A stretch of DNA of 64,000 nt from Seison nebaliae (taxonomy: Eukaryota > Rotifera > Pararotatoria > Seisonacea > Seisonidae): NCBI GenBank assembly GCA_023231475.1, contig JALJEE010000692.1:1-64000 (forward strand), in the 5' to 3' direction. The position numbers were made by a program, and so were the translations under genes. This document shows positions 40,222-52,620 of this stretch, in pieces (within the stretch, counting starts at the first letter, position 1; each line of letters begins with the position of its first letter). The notes under the pieces were generated by a model that was not told where the DNA came from, made no database searches, and was given only the letters and a program-made list of their open reading frames with translations.

Positions 40222-40835
40222 TTGTTTTATGGAAGTTAAAGAAAAATCGAATTTCCAATGACTAAACAGTAATGAAATTTGTAAGAACTTCTTTCCAATT
40301 TGTATACAAATTTCATTGGCGCAGTTTTATTGTATAAATTTTTAATGTTTATTATTACTGACAATAAATAAAAATCATAATTAAATGTGGACGATCGTTC
40401 GTTTATTATGAAAAAAAAATGCTTTAGGTAGAAAAGTGCGGTTTCGAATAATGGCAAGAATGTCAAGGATCTGAGAAGGACATGTCAAAACATGGACAAA
40501 ACACTTATAATAAATATAATTTTTGAACATATGAATATATTTTACACAGTTTGACTATTATTATAAGCACTTTGTCCGTGTTTTGACGAGTCTCATTTTT
40601 AGACTACGTGTCCCAGCTCTCCAAAAATTGGCAATATAAAGAAAAAAACTAAAAATTATGGAACGAAATTTCCATTTCTTTAAATTTTCAATTTTAATAT
40701 ATGTTTAATTTCCGTTGTTATTGTGTATTATTGTCTACTTACAGTTATGCATCATTATAACGTTCCCTTGTTAAACCGTTTATCTTTATACAGAAAAATA
40801 ATTCTCAAATTTTAATTTAATACTTATTACCAAAT
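40222..40835. other. Spacer holding a MITE-like inverted repeat
   Basis: This lies between the 3' end of copy B and the start of the Cys-rich membrane gene. It is non-coding apart from a spurious low-complexity frame, and holds the inverted repeat annotated at 40481-40590. Confidence 0.45.
40481..40590. repeat. Imperfect inverted repeat, MITE- or hairpin-like
   Basis: The left arm, about 40483-40512, reads TGTCAAAACATGGACAAAAC and then ACTTATAATA. The right arm, about 40558-40587, is its reverse complement with a handful of mismatches (CGTCAAAACACGGACAAAGT, then GCTTATAATA). Arms are about 30 bp with a loop of about 45 bp. It could be a small non-autonomous DNA transposon or an RNA hairpin in the leader of the downstream gene. 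No clear target-site duplication was identified. Confidence 0.5.
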
Positions 40836-43800
40836 TTAATAATCATCGTTTAAATTTCTGTGTATGATATCTTCTGCAAAACTTGCAGATGATGTTGGTT
40901 GTTGTAGACTATCCAACTCATCTATTGGATTATTGGCGTTATATTCCACTAAACTATCATTTGAGTAATTGCTCTTAGGAAAAACTTGTTCGATATAATA
41001 CCCGGATTTATTTTCATTAAACGGTCTTGCCGTAAAAGTTGATCTTTTACGAGAAGGACGAGTATGTTTTTCGTTGTCCATCATGTTTTTTAACGATAAT
41101 TTATGAATACTACCAGATTGTGCACTTTTAATTGGAAAGTCATTAGAAAAATCTGATTCATTTTTCTTGCTTTTCGGGTATGATGGACGGTTGGCATGGG
41201 GAAAATTATTAGCTACAAAATTAAATTGAGTCGATTGTCCTTGACTGCTAACCATTGATGATGATTGATCATTTTTAGTATCATTTTGGAATGATCCATT
41301 ATTCAGAGGAACATGTCGGTTTTGATTATCAAATGACTGGATATTGCTTGATGAATATTTTCCTTCGTTTCGAGATGGAGCATTCATAAAATCTAAGTCT
41401 GATAATGTCTTGGATGTGTCTTGACTAAAATTCGGATCGTTTTTATTTGAATGATATGAAGATACGTTGTGTAAAGTACTTGCTGAATTCTCGAAATGAA
41501 CAGGAGAGTTTTCGAAATTTTTACTTAAACTTTTTTTTATAGCGTACTTATTATCGGTAGTGTGGTGAGTTAAACTCTTGGATATTTCGTACTTTTTTAA
41601 AGAATTTCGAGGAATTCTTATTGTCTTTCGTCGTGGATGTCCATCAAAGTTGGATTTCCGAGAATTATCATAAATTTCATAGAATTTTTCATAATTCATA
41701 TAACCGTCATAATGTTTTATATGATCCATTAGTCTTGCTGTTAATGTCGCTTCAATTTTTTCTTGAATTTCGGCTGCAAGAACTTCTTCAATTGATTCGT
41801 CTGGAATTGTTAGTTCTTCAGCGTATCTTGGTAATAGTTGAGTTCGAGCTTTTCGTGAATATCCATTTGATGTGTCATATCTTCCATTTAGTTTGGTATT
41901 ATAAATAGTTTCTATGGATTTATTTGAATTTTCAGAACTTCTTTGAATAGAACGTTCGTTCGTCATCTGACCATCTTCGTTCAAATAATCATCTTTTATA
42001 GATTTCAAGTTCGGTCTTTTTTTAGAATAAAAATTTGAATTAGACGACTCAGGATTAGTTTTTTGTCCACTTACATATGTCAACAACTTCTCTTGTTTTT
42101 CCAGAAGTTCATTCTGTTTTCGGATAAGTGTTTCCTCATACAACGATCGCTGTTTTTCTAATTCTTTTTCAACTTTTATCAATTTCTCTTCCATTGCTAA
42201 TTTGTCATTTGTTAATGATCTTTTATTATTCGTTTGATATTCTGATTGAATATAATTGGTAGTAGTACTTTCGGTTTGCTGTGTCTTCTCCGTTCCGTAT
42301 TGACTACGCATTAATTTCAATTCTCGTTCCTTCTCATATAATTCCGTTGTTAATTCTTCTTCTTTCAATTTCATTTTCGTTTTCATATAACTTAACACTG
42401 TTTTCTGTTCTCGTTCTTGTTGATCTAATAATTTCTTTAATTGAATTATCTTTTTACCTCCAGATTCTCTTTTCAAATATTCCAATTTATCTAAATCTCC
42501 TTCTTCCATTTTATAATCATTCTCCGATTGTAATTGTTTGATAAGAACATATTGTTGATCTTTTTGTTCACTGATCAAATCACCGATGATATATCTATCT
42601 TTTTCTTGTAGCTCCTTCACCATTATCAATTTATTCAAAGCCTTTTCATTCGATTGAATACTTTTCAATTTCTTACTGATTTTCTTTTTTAAAGAGTTTC
42701 GTGTCGCACTTATAACATTCGTATAATGTGGAGTTATATATGGAACTACATTAACTTTACCTACATTTTCAGTTTGTATACTAACAACTTCGTTCGATTG
42801 ATGTGTAATAACATCCGGTATCGAATATTTCAATTCTAATTCAGATTTGATACTTTCTTTTTGAACTTCGATTTCGGAAAATTGTCGAGTTCTCCTCTGA
42901 TATGAACTAACATTATAATCGGCAGATTCTCCACCAGCTACCTCAGACATAGTGTTGAACGATTTACTTGTCTTATTAGGAATTTTCGGTTTCTCTATGA
43001 TCGATTCTTTCTTTGGTTTTTTCAATTTTTCTGGTGACTTAATTTGTTGTCGAGATACTCTTTTAAATACTTCGGACATTAATCTACCAATTTCTTCAAT
43101 TAAATTATTCGAATGATCTCCCCAATAATCATTGTTCTCTAATAATAAATCGGCATTTATCTCTTGAATGAAGGGAGCAGTTAACATCAAATATGAGATA
43201 ATAGTTGAGCCGAATAATATTGGAAGAATTAGTAGGAGTTCTGCACTCAGAAAAGCGAGAAGCATCATTTGAAATGTTAAAGCGAACATCGGTGTTATGA
43301 TAACAAACATTGGATTTATAAGAATAATATTTGCTGTTGAACATTGATTTGTAATGAATGGGAGAGTGCAACAAATACAAATCAATCCCAATACGGCTAT
43401 AAATGCTACCATACCATATTTTGTTGTAATATCGTATAATAAATAACCGTATCTAAAAGCGAGGAATACGGTAACAGAATATGTCAAAAGGAAAAATAGA
43501 AGAAGAATTTGTCTCCCACCAAAATGACATTTAAGTTGAGGCATTGAATAATCACTTGAATCCGAAGAAAAATTATGTTGATTAACGTTACCAAATGTCT
43601 TATATTTATTCTTATTCCTCCAATGATTATTCTGATAACGTTGACAAAATAATCGAAAATCATTCGTACATTTGCAACATATCGCCTCAGAATTCTCTAT
43701 CATATTATCTTTGCAATTACATTCTGTTCTATAAATATTATAATTATCATTTCTGTTTGTTTCACTTTTCTCTTCGTCTGTAACAATATTTTTCAAAATG

Positions 43801-45438
43801 TTATTATTATTATCATTTTTCTTCGAATATTCATTGTTGGAATTCTTCTTATTATTCTCAGTTTTCACCTGATTATTTTCATTCTTTTTCTGATTATCTT
43901 TAATCTTTACCTGATTACTGTCACTTTTCAACTGATTACTGGAAACTTTATTCTTCGACATTCCATCTGAAGTATCGGCTATAAAACTAGTAGAAGTATC
44001 TGATGTATTTGTCGCGTTAACACTTTTTAAATTCTTTAATTTCACATAGAGTTGATGTAATTTTGCATTCGTCATATTTTCCTTATTATTCTCTTCGTAA
44101 ATGCACGGACACTTCAAATTTGGATTGTTCATGAGTGAAGGGAACATGATTGCCGTAAAAGTGATGATTATATAAACGATTAAAATAATTAAACTTGCTG
44201 TTTCCATTAATACTTTCGGATTGATGAATGTCCCTAACAGTGCCGATACAATTGCCATAAGCGCGACCACAGGACTAGGTAGATACCATCGATCATTGAA
44301 ATCGAAAAAGATACTGGATAATAACCCTTCAACAATCAACAATTGACCAAGAAGATTCACCCAATGTAAAGTGACCAAAATGATAATCATATTCATCACA
44401 ATAGGTAACACACACCAAACGTATGGGAACTGATGGAGAGGAAAATTGAGGGTGGATGGTAAGAGTGCATACCAAATACAATGTTTAATTCTCTGACTGT
44501 AAATGATGGACAAGACAGGTAGAACATATGTCATTAAAGTGAAAATATATGAGACAATATAATTCCATTCTAGTTGTGTTGTTTGATAACGATTGAGGAG
44601 AACTAAGAATAATGGACAAGAAGCGAATGCGAATAAAAGATATAATGCACCACGAAGTACACCAAAATAGCTGTGTGATAAAGTCTCTTCTAAATGCGGA
44701 TCAATTTTCTTACGTGTCATTCTTAATAAATGTATTGAGAATGATAATAATAAAATTGAATTGCACAATGAGAGCAATGTTCGATTTATTCTTGATCCTA
44801 AATTCGATACGAGAGCTAAAGGAATAATGAATATTGCAGGTGTCGTATCGAATTCTTTCAGTATAATCTCACCACCTTTTAACATTTCACTCAATTGAAC
44901 ACCTTGTGCATAATAACTGTGATATGAAATACTCTGACCGAATATCGATACAACCACAGACAAAACTAAATTTTAGATAGAAGTTTATTCCTTCAAACAT
45001 TTAAAATTCAAACATAACAATAGCAGAAACGTACCTGAAAACGCCATAAAAGGACCATAAATTCTTCGAAGAATTTGTTGGAGGTTATAATAACCGGCAA
45101 CCATCATTTTCAAATGGAGATATGTTACACATGACGAAACTGTAACAATTCCACTTATCAATATGGATACCCATGTGAGAGGACCTTACAATAACAATTA
45201 CAAAAATCAGAAGAAACAAAAATTCACCATAATATTGCGTGATGAGCACACCCATCACCGAGTAAAAAGCAACAGTGCCAAATGGAATGAAATCGGCCGA
45301 TCTGAACATATTTCGAAAGATTCTTTTGGAGTTCAATTCGTATCCAATTGAATACTTTCGATTTGGTGAAACAACCGTTTCCATATTCTCATTTTTTATA
45401 TTTGAATTCGTCGATTTCAAATAATAAATTTTCATCAA
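40836..45438 (-). CDS. Divergent SLC7/CAT-like membrane protein with coiled-coil tail (copy B)
   Basis: The exons are 45438-45228, 45184-45035 and 44965-40836, giving 1496 residues. This is the paralogue of the gene at 33203-38030 and shares its order: ADFIPFGTVAFYSVMGVLIT, VSILISGIVTVSSCVTYL, KHCIWYALLPSTLN and FINPKVLMETASLIILIVYI. The cytosolic CNCKDNMIENSEAICCKC has the same CxC-X11-CxxC spacing, and CQRYQNNH and FGGRQILLLFFLLTYSV follow. The tail has AGGESADY and a coiled coil (EKLIKVEKELEKQRSLYEET, RKQNELLEKQEKLL). Both introns interrupt the same places in the same phases (1 and 1). The N-terminus is longer than in copy A by about 33 residues, and the insert before the Cys motif is Asn-rich (NNNN, KNDNNNN). 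The first exon has two ATGs in tandem; an internal Met (METVVSPN) could also start. Confidence 0.8.
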
Positions 45439-45600
45439 ACAAAAAATATTTGATTATAAGCGTCTATTTATTTTTAGGAATTTAAGTTAATGCTTATTTC
45501 TTATTTCTCAAAAAGTTTCATACTTTAATTTTCAATCGTGATGACACTATTTAACATATTACGATGACGACATTGATCTTATTCTATTATTAAATTATTA

Positions 45601-45978
45601 TTGTCTATTTTTCCACGGCAAGATGAAGTGCTTTTTCACTCTTCTCTTACTCTTTTTGATAGCTCAATTTCTCCGTTTCAACTGATATCTCTTTTATCCG
45701 AACTTCCGTCAAACACATTTATTCCTTTTTGTCGCTTCACTCGTCATCCTATCAGAAATTTCTCTTCCATTGTCCATTTAAAACGTAATGCAACACGCTC
45801 TTTCCTCAATTATCGATCTATATGTTCATCTTCAAATCGCATTGCCCTTCTAAAATCTCGTAAAGTTTTTCGGAGAGCGGCTAGAAAGTGCGTTAGAGGC
45901 CATTTCAAAAAAGCGATTGATCCAGCGTGTTTCTGTTACAATCCTTCGAACATTTGGAAGTTATTCAATAATTATTGA
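45601..45978 (+). mobile_element. Non-LTR retroelement copy 1, 5' fragment of ORF2
   Basis: This open frame ends with a basic segment KSRKVFRRAARKCVRGHFKK and then NIWKLFNNY. That pattern resembles the linker between endonuclease and reverse transcriptase in LINE-type ORF2 proteins. The rest of the RT appears on the same strand from about 47829, with a second element lying between. Its assignment to the same insertion is inference from order and strand. Confidence 0.45.
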
Positions 45979-46044
45979 TTTATGATCTTATGAAACATAT
46001 GAACGATTCTTTAAAATTCCCAATTTCTCGAAAAATTATATACC

Positions 46045-47436
46045 ACAATTCTGTTGTCTGAAGTGTCGAAAAATATTTTCTCAATCTGCTGATGAAATAA
46101 GAAAAGTAAATCATAGAATCTGGCGTGAACAGAAAAATCATTTAGATGATTGTTACTTTTGTTCATTCAACACTAATGATTGGAAGAAAAAGAACTTCAG
46201 TTATCCTGATGTTGAATCTGCCGGATGGAAGACTTGTGACGAAAACAATGAAGATAATATCCAGGTGAGGATAATGGAAGAAGATTTAGATGAGCACAAT
46301 CCTCAAGATCATGAGTTTGAAGAAGAAATCATGTCCCAAGAGATTTCTGTAAATGCTTTTGACCCAGCAGATTTCGACGACTTCGTGAGGGACATCGGTT
46401 TAACCAAGAACAATTCAGAAATTCTAGAATTGCGGTTAAAAACAAGAGGTTTCTTGCAACCAGAAGTCCGAATCTGCTCAGCCAGAAAGAGACATTCCGA
46501 ATTCTCCACATATTTCCATACCGAAAATAATCTAACGTATTGTTCAAATATTCCTAGTTTATTCTCAGCACTCAACGTAAAATATGATTCATGTGAATAG
46601 CGATTCTTCATCGATGGTAGTTCTAATTCGTTAAAAGGAGTTTTGCTCCAAATTGGCAACGAAAAACCTTCAATTCCCATCGCATATTCTACAATAATGA
46701 AAGAAAATTATGCTTCTATGAAATTTCTTTTAGAAAAAGTCAATTATAAACTACACAAATTTAAGATTTGTGGTGATTTGAAGATTTTAACTATTGGTCG
46801 TGGAATGCAAGGGGGTTATTCAAAATATCCTGACAATCTATGACAAAAATGAAGAACAACTTTTGAGATTGGAAAATTCAATGTTCAAAATGAACCTCTC
46901 ATTGATATTAGCGATATAATTCTTCCGACTTTGCACATCAAAATTGGATTAAAGGGGATTCAATTTCAAGGGGATTAGCCAAACAATTCATCAAGGCACT
47001 AGGAGAAGAAAGCAAATGTTTCATCTTTCTGAAAAATTTCTTTCCGAAATTATCGTACCAGAAAATAAGAAATAGCATTCTTACAGGTCCCCAAATTAAT
47101 AAACTGAGAAACAATGAAAATTTTTTAGAAACAATGACATTACCGGAAAAAAATGCATGGGATAAATTAACAAATGTATTAACTAAGTTCCTCAGTAGAA
47201 GAATAGATATGGGTGAAAATGAATGCGACGAAATGATTGAAGCATTCCATAAAATTGGTTGCAGAATGTCAATCAAAATGCATTACAGTCATAAAGATTT
47301 TTTCAGAAAAAATCTGTGCAGTGTTTCCGAAGAACATGGAGAACGTTTTCACCAAGACATGAAAATACTGGAAACAAGATATTTTAAGAAAGATTTTCAG
47401 AATATGTTGGGTGACTACATATGGTCTAACGTATAA
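46045..47436 (+). pseudogene. Degenerate element protein of the 'HGERFHQD' family
   Basis: An open frame runs from about 46050 to 46600 (CCLKCRKIFSQSADEIRK, DDCYFCSFNTNDWKKKNFSY, ADFDDFVRDIGLTKNNSEIL). It continues in the same frame past one TAG at 46598-46600 into FFIDGSSNSLKGVLLQIG and FKICGDLKILTIGRGMQGGY. It then needs frame changes near 46835 and 46950 to reach KQFIKALGEESKCFIFLKNF and MSIKMHYSHKDFF, and finally SEEHGERFHQDMKILETRYF. This order of motifs is common in multicopy uncharacterised proteins of arthropods and other invertebrates that behave like transposon products. Here it has one stop and at least two frameshifts, so it is dead. It splits the surrounding LINE fragments. No terminal repeats were identified. 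Confidence 0.7.
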
Positions 47437-47828
47437 ATGTAAGGTAAGAGAAAGCACCCAAAAACATATAAGAAGCAGCAGCACTAATAGAACATTTTAA
47501 TATAATATTTTCACTTTTTCTTTCTCTAAATTTTTTCATCTTAAAAAATAAATTTAAAAATTGAAAAAAATTAAATTAGATACATTTTTTATTTTCATGC
47601 AGAAAAGACATATTTTGCATTTCTATGTCTCAAAGTTATAGGTCATCTTGAAGAGAATTTTACAATCTTTCCAACGGCGTCTTCCATATGCTCTTACACT
47701 GTTTAGAAAAATTTATTTTAGCTATTTAAAATTTTAAAAAATCTCAATTTTTGGATTTTTTGAATTTTTTTGACCTTAAATTAAAAATAGACAACCTTGT
47801 TATAAACTTGTTCGCAGTATAAACACTG

Positions 47829-48785
47829 TTATAAAAATCAATTCAGCAGTACGTCAAGGAAGTATTCTTGGACTTTGGTTATTCGGTCTCGTTATTGATG
47901 GTGTTCTCCGTTAACTGAATCTCGACAATCTTATTGTTATAGGAAACACGTCGTTGCCTCACGAAGCCGCATATGCCGATGACATTGTGATTCTACATCG
48001 TTCTCGCCACGGATTGAAACGTTTTTTTCAATTAATCTCACAATGATATTCTGATTGTCAGATCTTCTCATGGTAAGAGGGATTTCCATCAATTCATTGA
48101 AGAGCTTTTTGTTATCAACGGGGAATCGCTCGTTTTCGAACTTTCTTCTCCCTTCGCATTTCTCGGTTCTTCGATCAACATTCATTCACTTTCGTCAACC
48201 ACTATGGATCTTGTTCGTAACAAATTCTGTCGTAAATTCTTTTCTTTCGCAGCAAAATCGAAATTTATTCCGTTAAAAATTCGTCTATCTATTCTCATGA
48301 GTCTAGTGCTACCACTTTACTCTCTTGAGAGTATATTTTTTTCCTCCCATCGTTCATTTCTGTCAATGGATCGGGCTTACAATCGACTCAATTGGAGGAT
48401 AGTTTGCTGTTTCCATAGATGCAATCGTTCGCTACTTTTCGCCAATGTCGGTCTACTGCCATTTCCAATTCTCTTTTGTCGTCGAATCCTCTCTCTTATG
48501 GGCAAAACTTCCGACACTGAATTCCACCCATCATATATTTCGAACACATACTACTTTCGTTCTCCAACTCCATCTTTTCTCACACTATCCGTTATTATGG
48601 ATTACCTCACAATATTCATCTCGATGACTTTAAACAATTCATTTCGTCATACGATCCGATATCATCTTTCCCAATAGACCGAGTATCTCTTGCGGAGTTA
48701 CAACTCTTAATTGATGTCGGAGACGATATTAAATTATTTTTTCTTCTTTATCCAGGCGGGAATTTTAATAAATAAGTAATAATAA
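47829..48785 (+). mobile_element. Non-LTR retroelement copy 1, reverse transcriptase and 3' end
   Basis: The frame from about 47829 codes for AVRQGSILGLWLFGLVIDGV and, after an in-frame stop, AAYADDIVILHRSRHGLKRF. These are the RT motifs before and at the catalytic YADD. The downstream frame at 48204-48677 holds RLSILMSLVLPLYSLESIFF and a thumb-like region with AYNRLNWRIVCCFHRCNRSL. The copy ends in a TAA-rich tail (TAAGTAATAATAATAATAAA) at about 48770-48790, typical of several LINE clades. Several stops and frameshifts make it non-functional. Its last 450 bp closely match copy 2 at 55075-55500. Confidence 0.75.
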
Positions 48786-48862
48786 TAATAAAAAAAAATG
48801 TTAAATTCAAAAATTTATTTTTTATCTATCTAATTCTAAGGAATCTAATCATCAAATAATTC

Positions 48863-51800
48863 TCATTCGACATCAATTTGTTTTAAACTTTCAAATTTTT
48901 CCGTTCTCGTAGTTTCTCTGACTGGATTTTCTTCTATCTCTTTTTCAATTGTTATCTAAAGGGGAAAACAATTTCTAATCGTATTTAATTGGAAAAGAGA
49001 AAGATAGTAACATTATGTAGATATTTGGCGATTCTTAAATGGAATTTGAGGAGTAAAATATTATCTAAAAAATATGAAAAACAAATAAAGAAAATGAATA
49101 TAAAAAAACTTTTTCTATTAATTCTTTTGATTCGATCACAGGCAAATTTGAGGAAACCATCTGAGAGATTATATAAATAATAATCTAATTCTTCAGAAGA
49201 TAATTCTTCCAAACTTTGAATGATCGTCGTCGGTTCTACATTGACCATCAATAAACTACCGAAAATTTCTTGAAAGTTTCCGAAAAATTTTTTTCGATTC
49301 TCATCTACATAAATGACGAATTGTTTCAGTTTATGATGTGAAGATGATGTTATCAAAGCATCTTTTCCAAAGATCAAATATAAATCTGTTATTATTCTCT
49401 TCACAATTTGCATCAATTCACTTTCATCATTCGACTCCCAAAGATTAAGGGGAATATCATCGATTTCTGAAATAATTTCCCCCAAATCAATTTCATATTT
49501 AATTTCTCTTTCCAACGAACATTCACAAATTTCCAGTAATTCTTCCGAACAATTTTCTTTAATCATTTTCACATTCAATATATTTGATAATTGTCGATGA
49601 AATAAATAACGATCTAATCGTTCTACTACTTTACATCCAATTTGAAGTAGAAAATGTTTAATATGTGTGACATTTTCCGATTGGAAGCATCCTTTCATCA
49701 ATTTCATGAAATACAATATTAAAATAGATAATTTATAATCAATTATCAATTTTTCAAATAGAGTTCGAACTTTCGACACTTCAATTTCACCATTTCCCAT
49801 ACATTGAATTAAAACGGTCAATAAAAAATTGATGGTTGTTCGTTGTATTCGTATTGAATGAAATTCTTCACAATTCAATAAATTATTCAAACAAGAAAAA
49901 GTTATTTCGAATTTCTTCGTATTTTTTTCATTGTTCATCTGATTTAAATCGTTATTTGCTTCTAGAAATAATTTCGATAAGTTCATCAAATAATTATCGA
50001 TCGATTTTAATACAAGATCTCGGACAATTGTTGATACAAATGATGAATTGATCTGTTCAAAAATGATTAATGATTCCGATTCGTCAGAAGAAGATAATTT
50101 GGATAATATAAATTGAATGAAATCGGGAAAACTGTTAAAATTGTTTTGATTGAGAAATTTGGGAATTAAAAAATTGTCGTCGATTTCTCTAAAACAATTG
50201 ATGTCATCTATTTGGGGTGGATTTGATTCATAACGATCAATACCTGATTGAATTTCATTTAAAATGTCAGAAAATTCATATGGAAAATTATCGATATTAT
50301 GAGATGGTAATTCAAAAAGTTTAAATGTTGATTTGGAAGTGGAAACTTCTAATGAATCGTTAAACATCATCCAATTATTTGTACTTAGAGATTTCTCCAC
50401 AAAATTCCTTCCTCTTAATTGTTCGTCGATTAAGCGAAGAATTGCGAATATTGGTTTCTGTAATGTGAACGATCCTTGATGGAGTAATTCATCAAGCAAC
50501 TTCAAGAACTCTCGAATACTAAAAGGCAATTCACTATTCATGTCTATGAGACAACATTTGTCCAATCCCACTTCCTTAACAAATTCCACCATTAACTCCA
50601 AAACGATCAATTGTTTGCCCAATCTTTCATTTTTGAAATTGAAAAAAAAGTGACTAAAAACTTTCCATTTAACATGAGAAGGTCCAATCTTCAAAAGGAT
50701 ACTTTTCGTTTGTTCGGTAACGGTGGGAGTTATTTCGATCGCTCTCAAAAGAAATGGGACAATTGAATCAATTTCGTGATCAGTTAATTGTTCTAAATTC
50801 AATTCATGAAAATCCAGTAATTTCGACAAGAAATTGAGACAATTCAAATATTTTTCTTCATTCTTCACTTCAATACATTCTAAAGAAATAACTTTGAAAA
50901 TGACATCGGTACAAGAAGCGAGTAATTGAATATTCTTTTGTCTTTTCTTCACATCAGATTCCGTTTTAATTTCTCTTAATATGAAAATATTCAGTTTACT
51001 AATACCACAATTAACTCCTTGGGACCAGGAAAAATGTCGATTGAGAATATTTCCAAACACTAAATTCAATTGTTCTTTCAAATATGTTAAATGATTATCG
51101 GTTGGATGATGGAAATCCCATTTCATAACACCTTTCAATCTTTCACATTTATCTGTTAATTTAATTAATTCATCAGTTCCAATTGTATTTCTTTCGTTTT
51201 TCACTCGATTTAATTCTTTCAACTGTTTCTCGATTTCAAATACATCATCATCCAATTCGTTTGATATTAATGATAACGTGGGAAGTTGAGAAACATTTGC
51301 GAATGATTTTTCTTTCGTATCATATGTATCTCCTTCTCCAATTTCATCTTCTTCCAATTTAAATGATTTCTCCTTCTTTTTTAATGCACAACCATAATAA
51401 TCATTATTGTCATCATTATAATGACGAACAATTATCGTTTTCCTTCCATTATGTTTCAAAGGAGTATTATGATTCGATAAATTATTCTCTCTGAATTTTT
51501 GAGAAGTTTCCATACACATCATTGGACTGAATTCCACTTTCTTTCTTTGGGAAATTTGAACAATTTTCTTTTGGGAAATTTGAACAATTTTCTTTTGAGA
51601 ATTTTGAACAATTTTCTTTTGAGAATTTTGAATAACTTTTTTTTGAGAATTTTGAACATTTTTTTTTTGAGAATTTTGAACATTCTTTTTTTGAGATTGT
51701 TGAATGACTTTTTTTTGAGATTGTTGAATGACTTTTTTTTGGGAATTTGGAATAATTTTATTTTTCATACTTAATTCAACAATATCTTCATTCTCAGATA

Positions 51801-52620
51801 AATTGAGTGTGTTTATTCTCCTTTTTGGTGTATCAATTATAATACGAGGAATTCTTCCTTGTCGTTCAATTATTTTCTCTTGTAGTTGCTGTTGTAACTG
51901 CTTCTTCTGATCGTCAAACATAGAAATAACTGCATTCGGATTGATTTGATGGAGAACCGCAGCAAAATCGATTCCTGCAGAACGAACATTCGGATACTTT
52001 CCTTCCACAGAAAATTTGCAGAAATCGATAAGTATCGTAATATCCAATGAAATTGAATCGAATTTATCGAGGTAATGAGCAAACCACTTGACAATTTCAA
52101 AAAGAATTCTTGGATTTTTATGTTCTTTCACTTGACAAATGATATCTTTTGAGATCGTAGAGAATCCAACCGTTTGACAAATGACTTCCAATAAATCTTT
52201 AACCACTTCACTTACTTTGTTATTTCCAATCTTTCCGAGAACTTCATATGTCAACCATCGACCGTATGATAATGTTAATTTGTTCCATTCTCTTAAACGA
52301 GTCAATAAGAGGACAGTTATTTCCAATCTCTTCTTTAAAACGTTTATATTGTTATCTTTGAAACCAGGATCGACCGTAATAAATCCCAAAATATATTTGA
52401 GAGGGAAATCCTGAAAATTTTTTTCTTCATATTCTCTCAATAATTTCAGAATGACATTCTCCAGAGATTCGACAGCAGATAATCTCAATTGATATTTGGA
52501 ATTAGAAAAGTTATCAAACATTTTCTTCGGTAGTAATTCAATAGCTTTTTCTATTATCTCCGGTTCTGTCATCAATCTGTCTCGCGTCCATTTCTGAACT
52601 TTATTATGTTTCTTGAACAT
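48863..52620 (-). CDS. CKAP5/XMAP215 (mini spindles)-like TOG microtubule protein
   Basis: The main exon runs from 52620 to about 49098, followed by two small C-terminal exons ending in ITIEKEIEENPVRETTR and SLKQIDVE with TGA at 48865-48863. XMAP215 proteins bind tubulin through TOG domains and speed microtubule growth. Residues about 20-260 look like one TOG array (WNKLTLSYGRWLTYEVLGKI, NPRILFEIVKWFAHYL, VRSAGIDFAAVLHQINPNAV). A basic repeat linker follows, then a TOG5-like block starting at LKGVMKWDFHHPTDNHLTYL, a strong match to the entry of CKAP5 TOG5. The C-terminal 350 residues are helical. The usual protein has five TOG units and about 2000 residues; here I see two and about 1210. Upstream codons are open for about 20 more, so a missing 5' exon is possible, but TOG1-3 were not found nearby. 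Confidence 0.72.
51535..51750 (-). repeat. In-frame 24-bp tandem repeat in the TOG-protein linker
   Basis: About nine copies of an eight-residue unit, roughly SQKKxVQx (variants KKVIQQSQ, KKNVQNSQ, KKIVQISQ), lie in tandem inside the coding exon. The unit is basic and Gln/Ser rich. It fits the positively charged linker that helps XMAP215 proteins hold the microtubule lattice. Copy number is likely to vary between individuals. Confidence 0.85.

Noticed and set aside
47937-48185. Open frame on the - strand overlapping the RT region
   Set aside because: The + strand carries recognisable reverse transcriptase motifs, so the - frame is a shadow.
51499-51774. Leu/Asn-rich repeat ORF on the + strand
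   Set aside because: It is the antisense shadow of the 24-bp coding repeat in the CKAP5-like gene.
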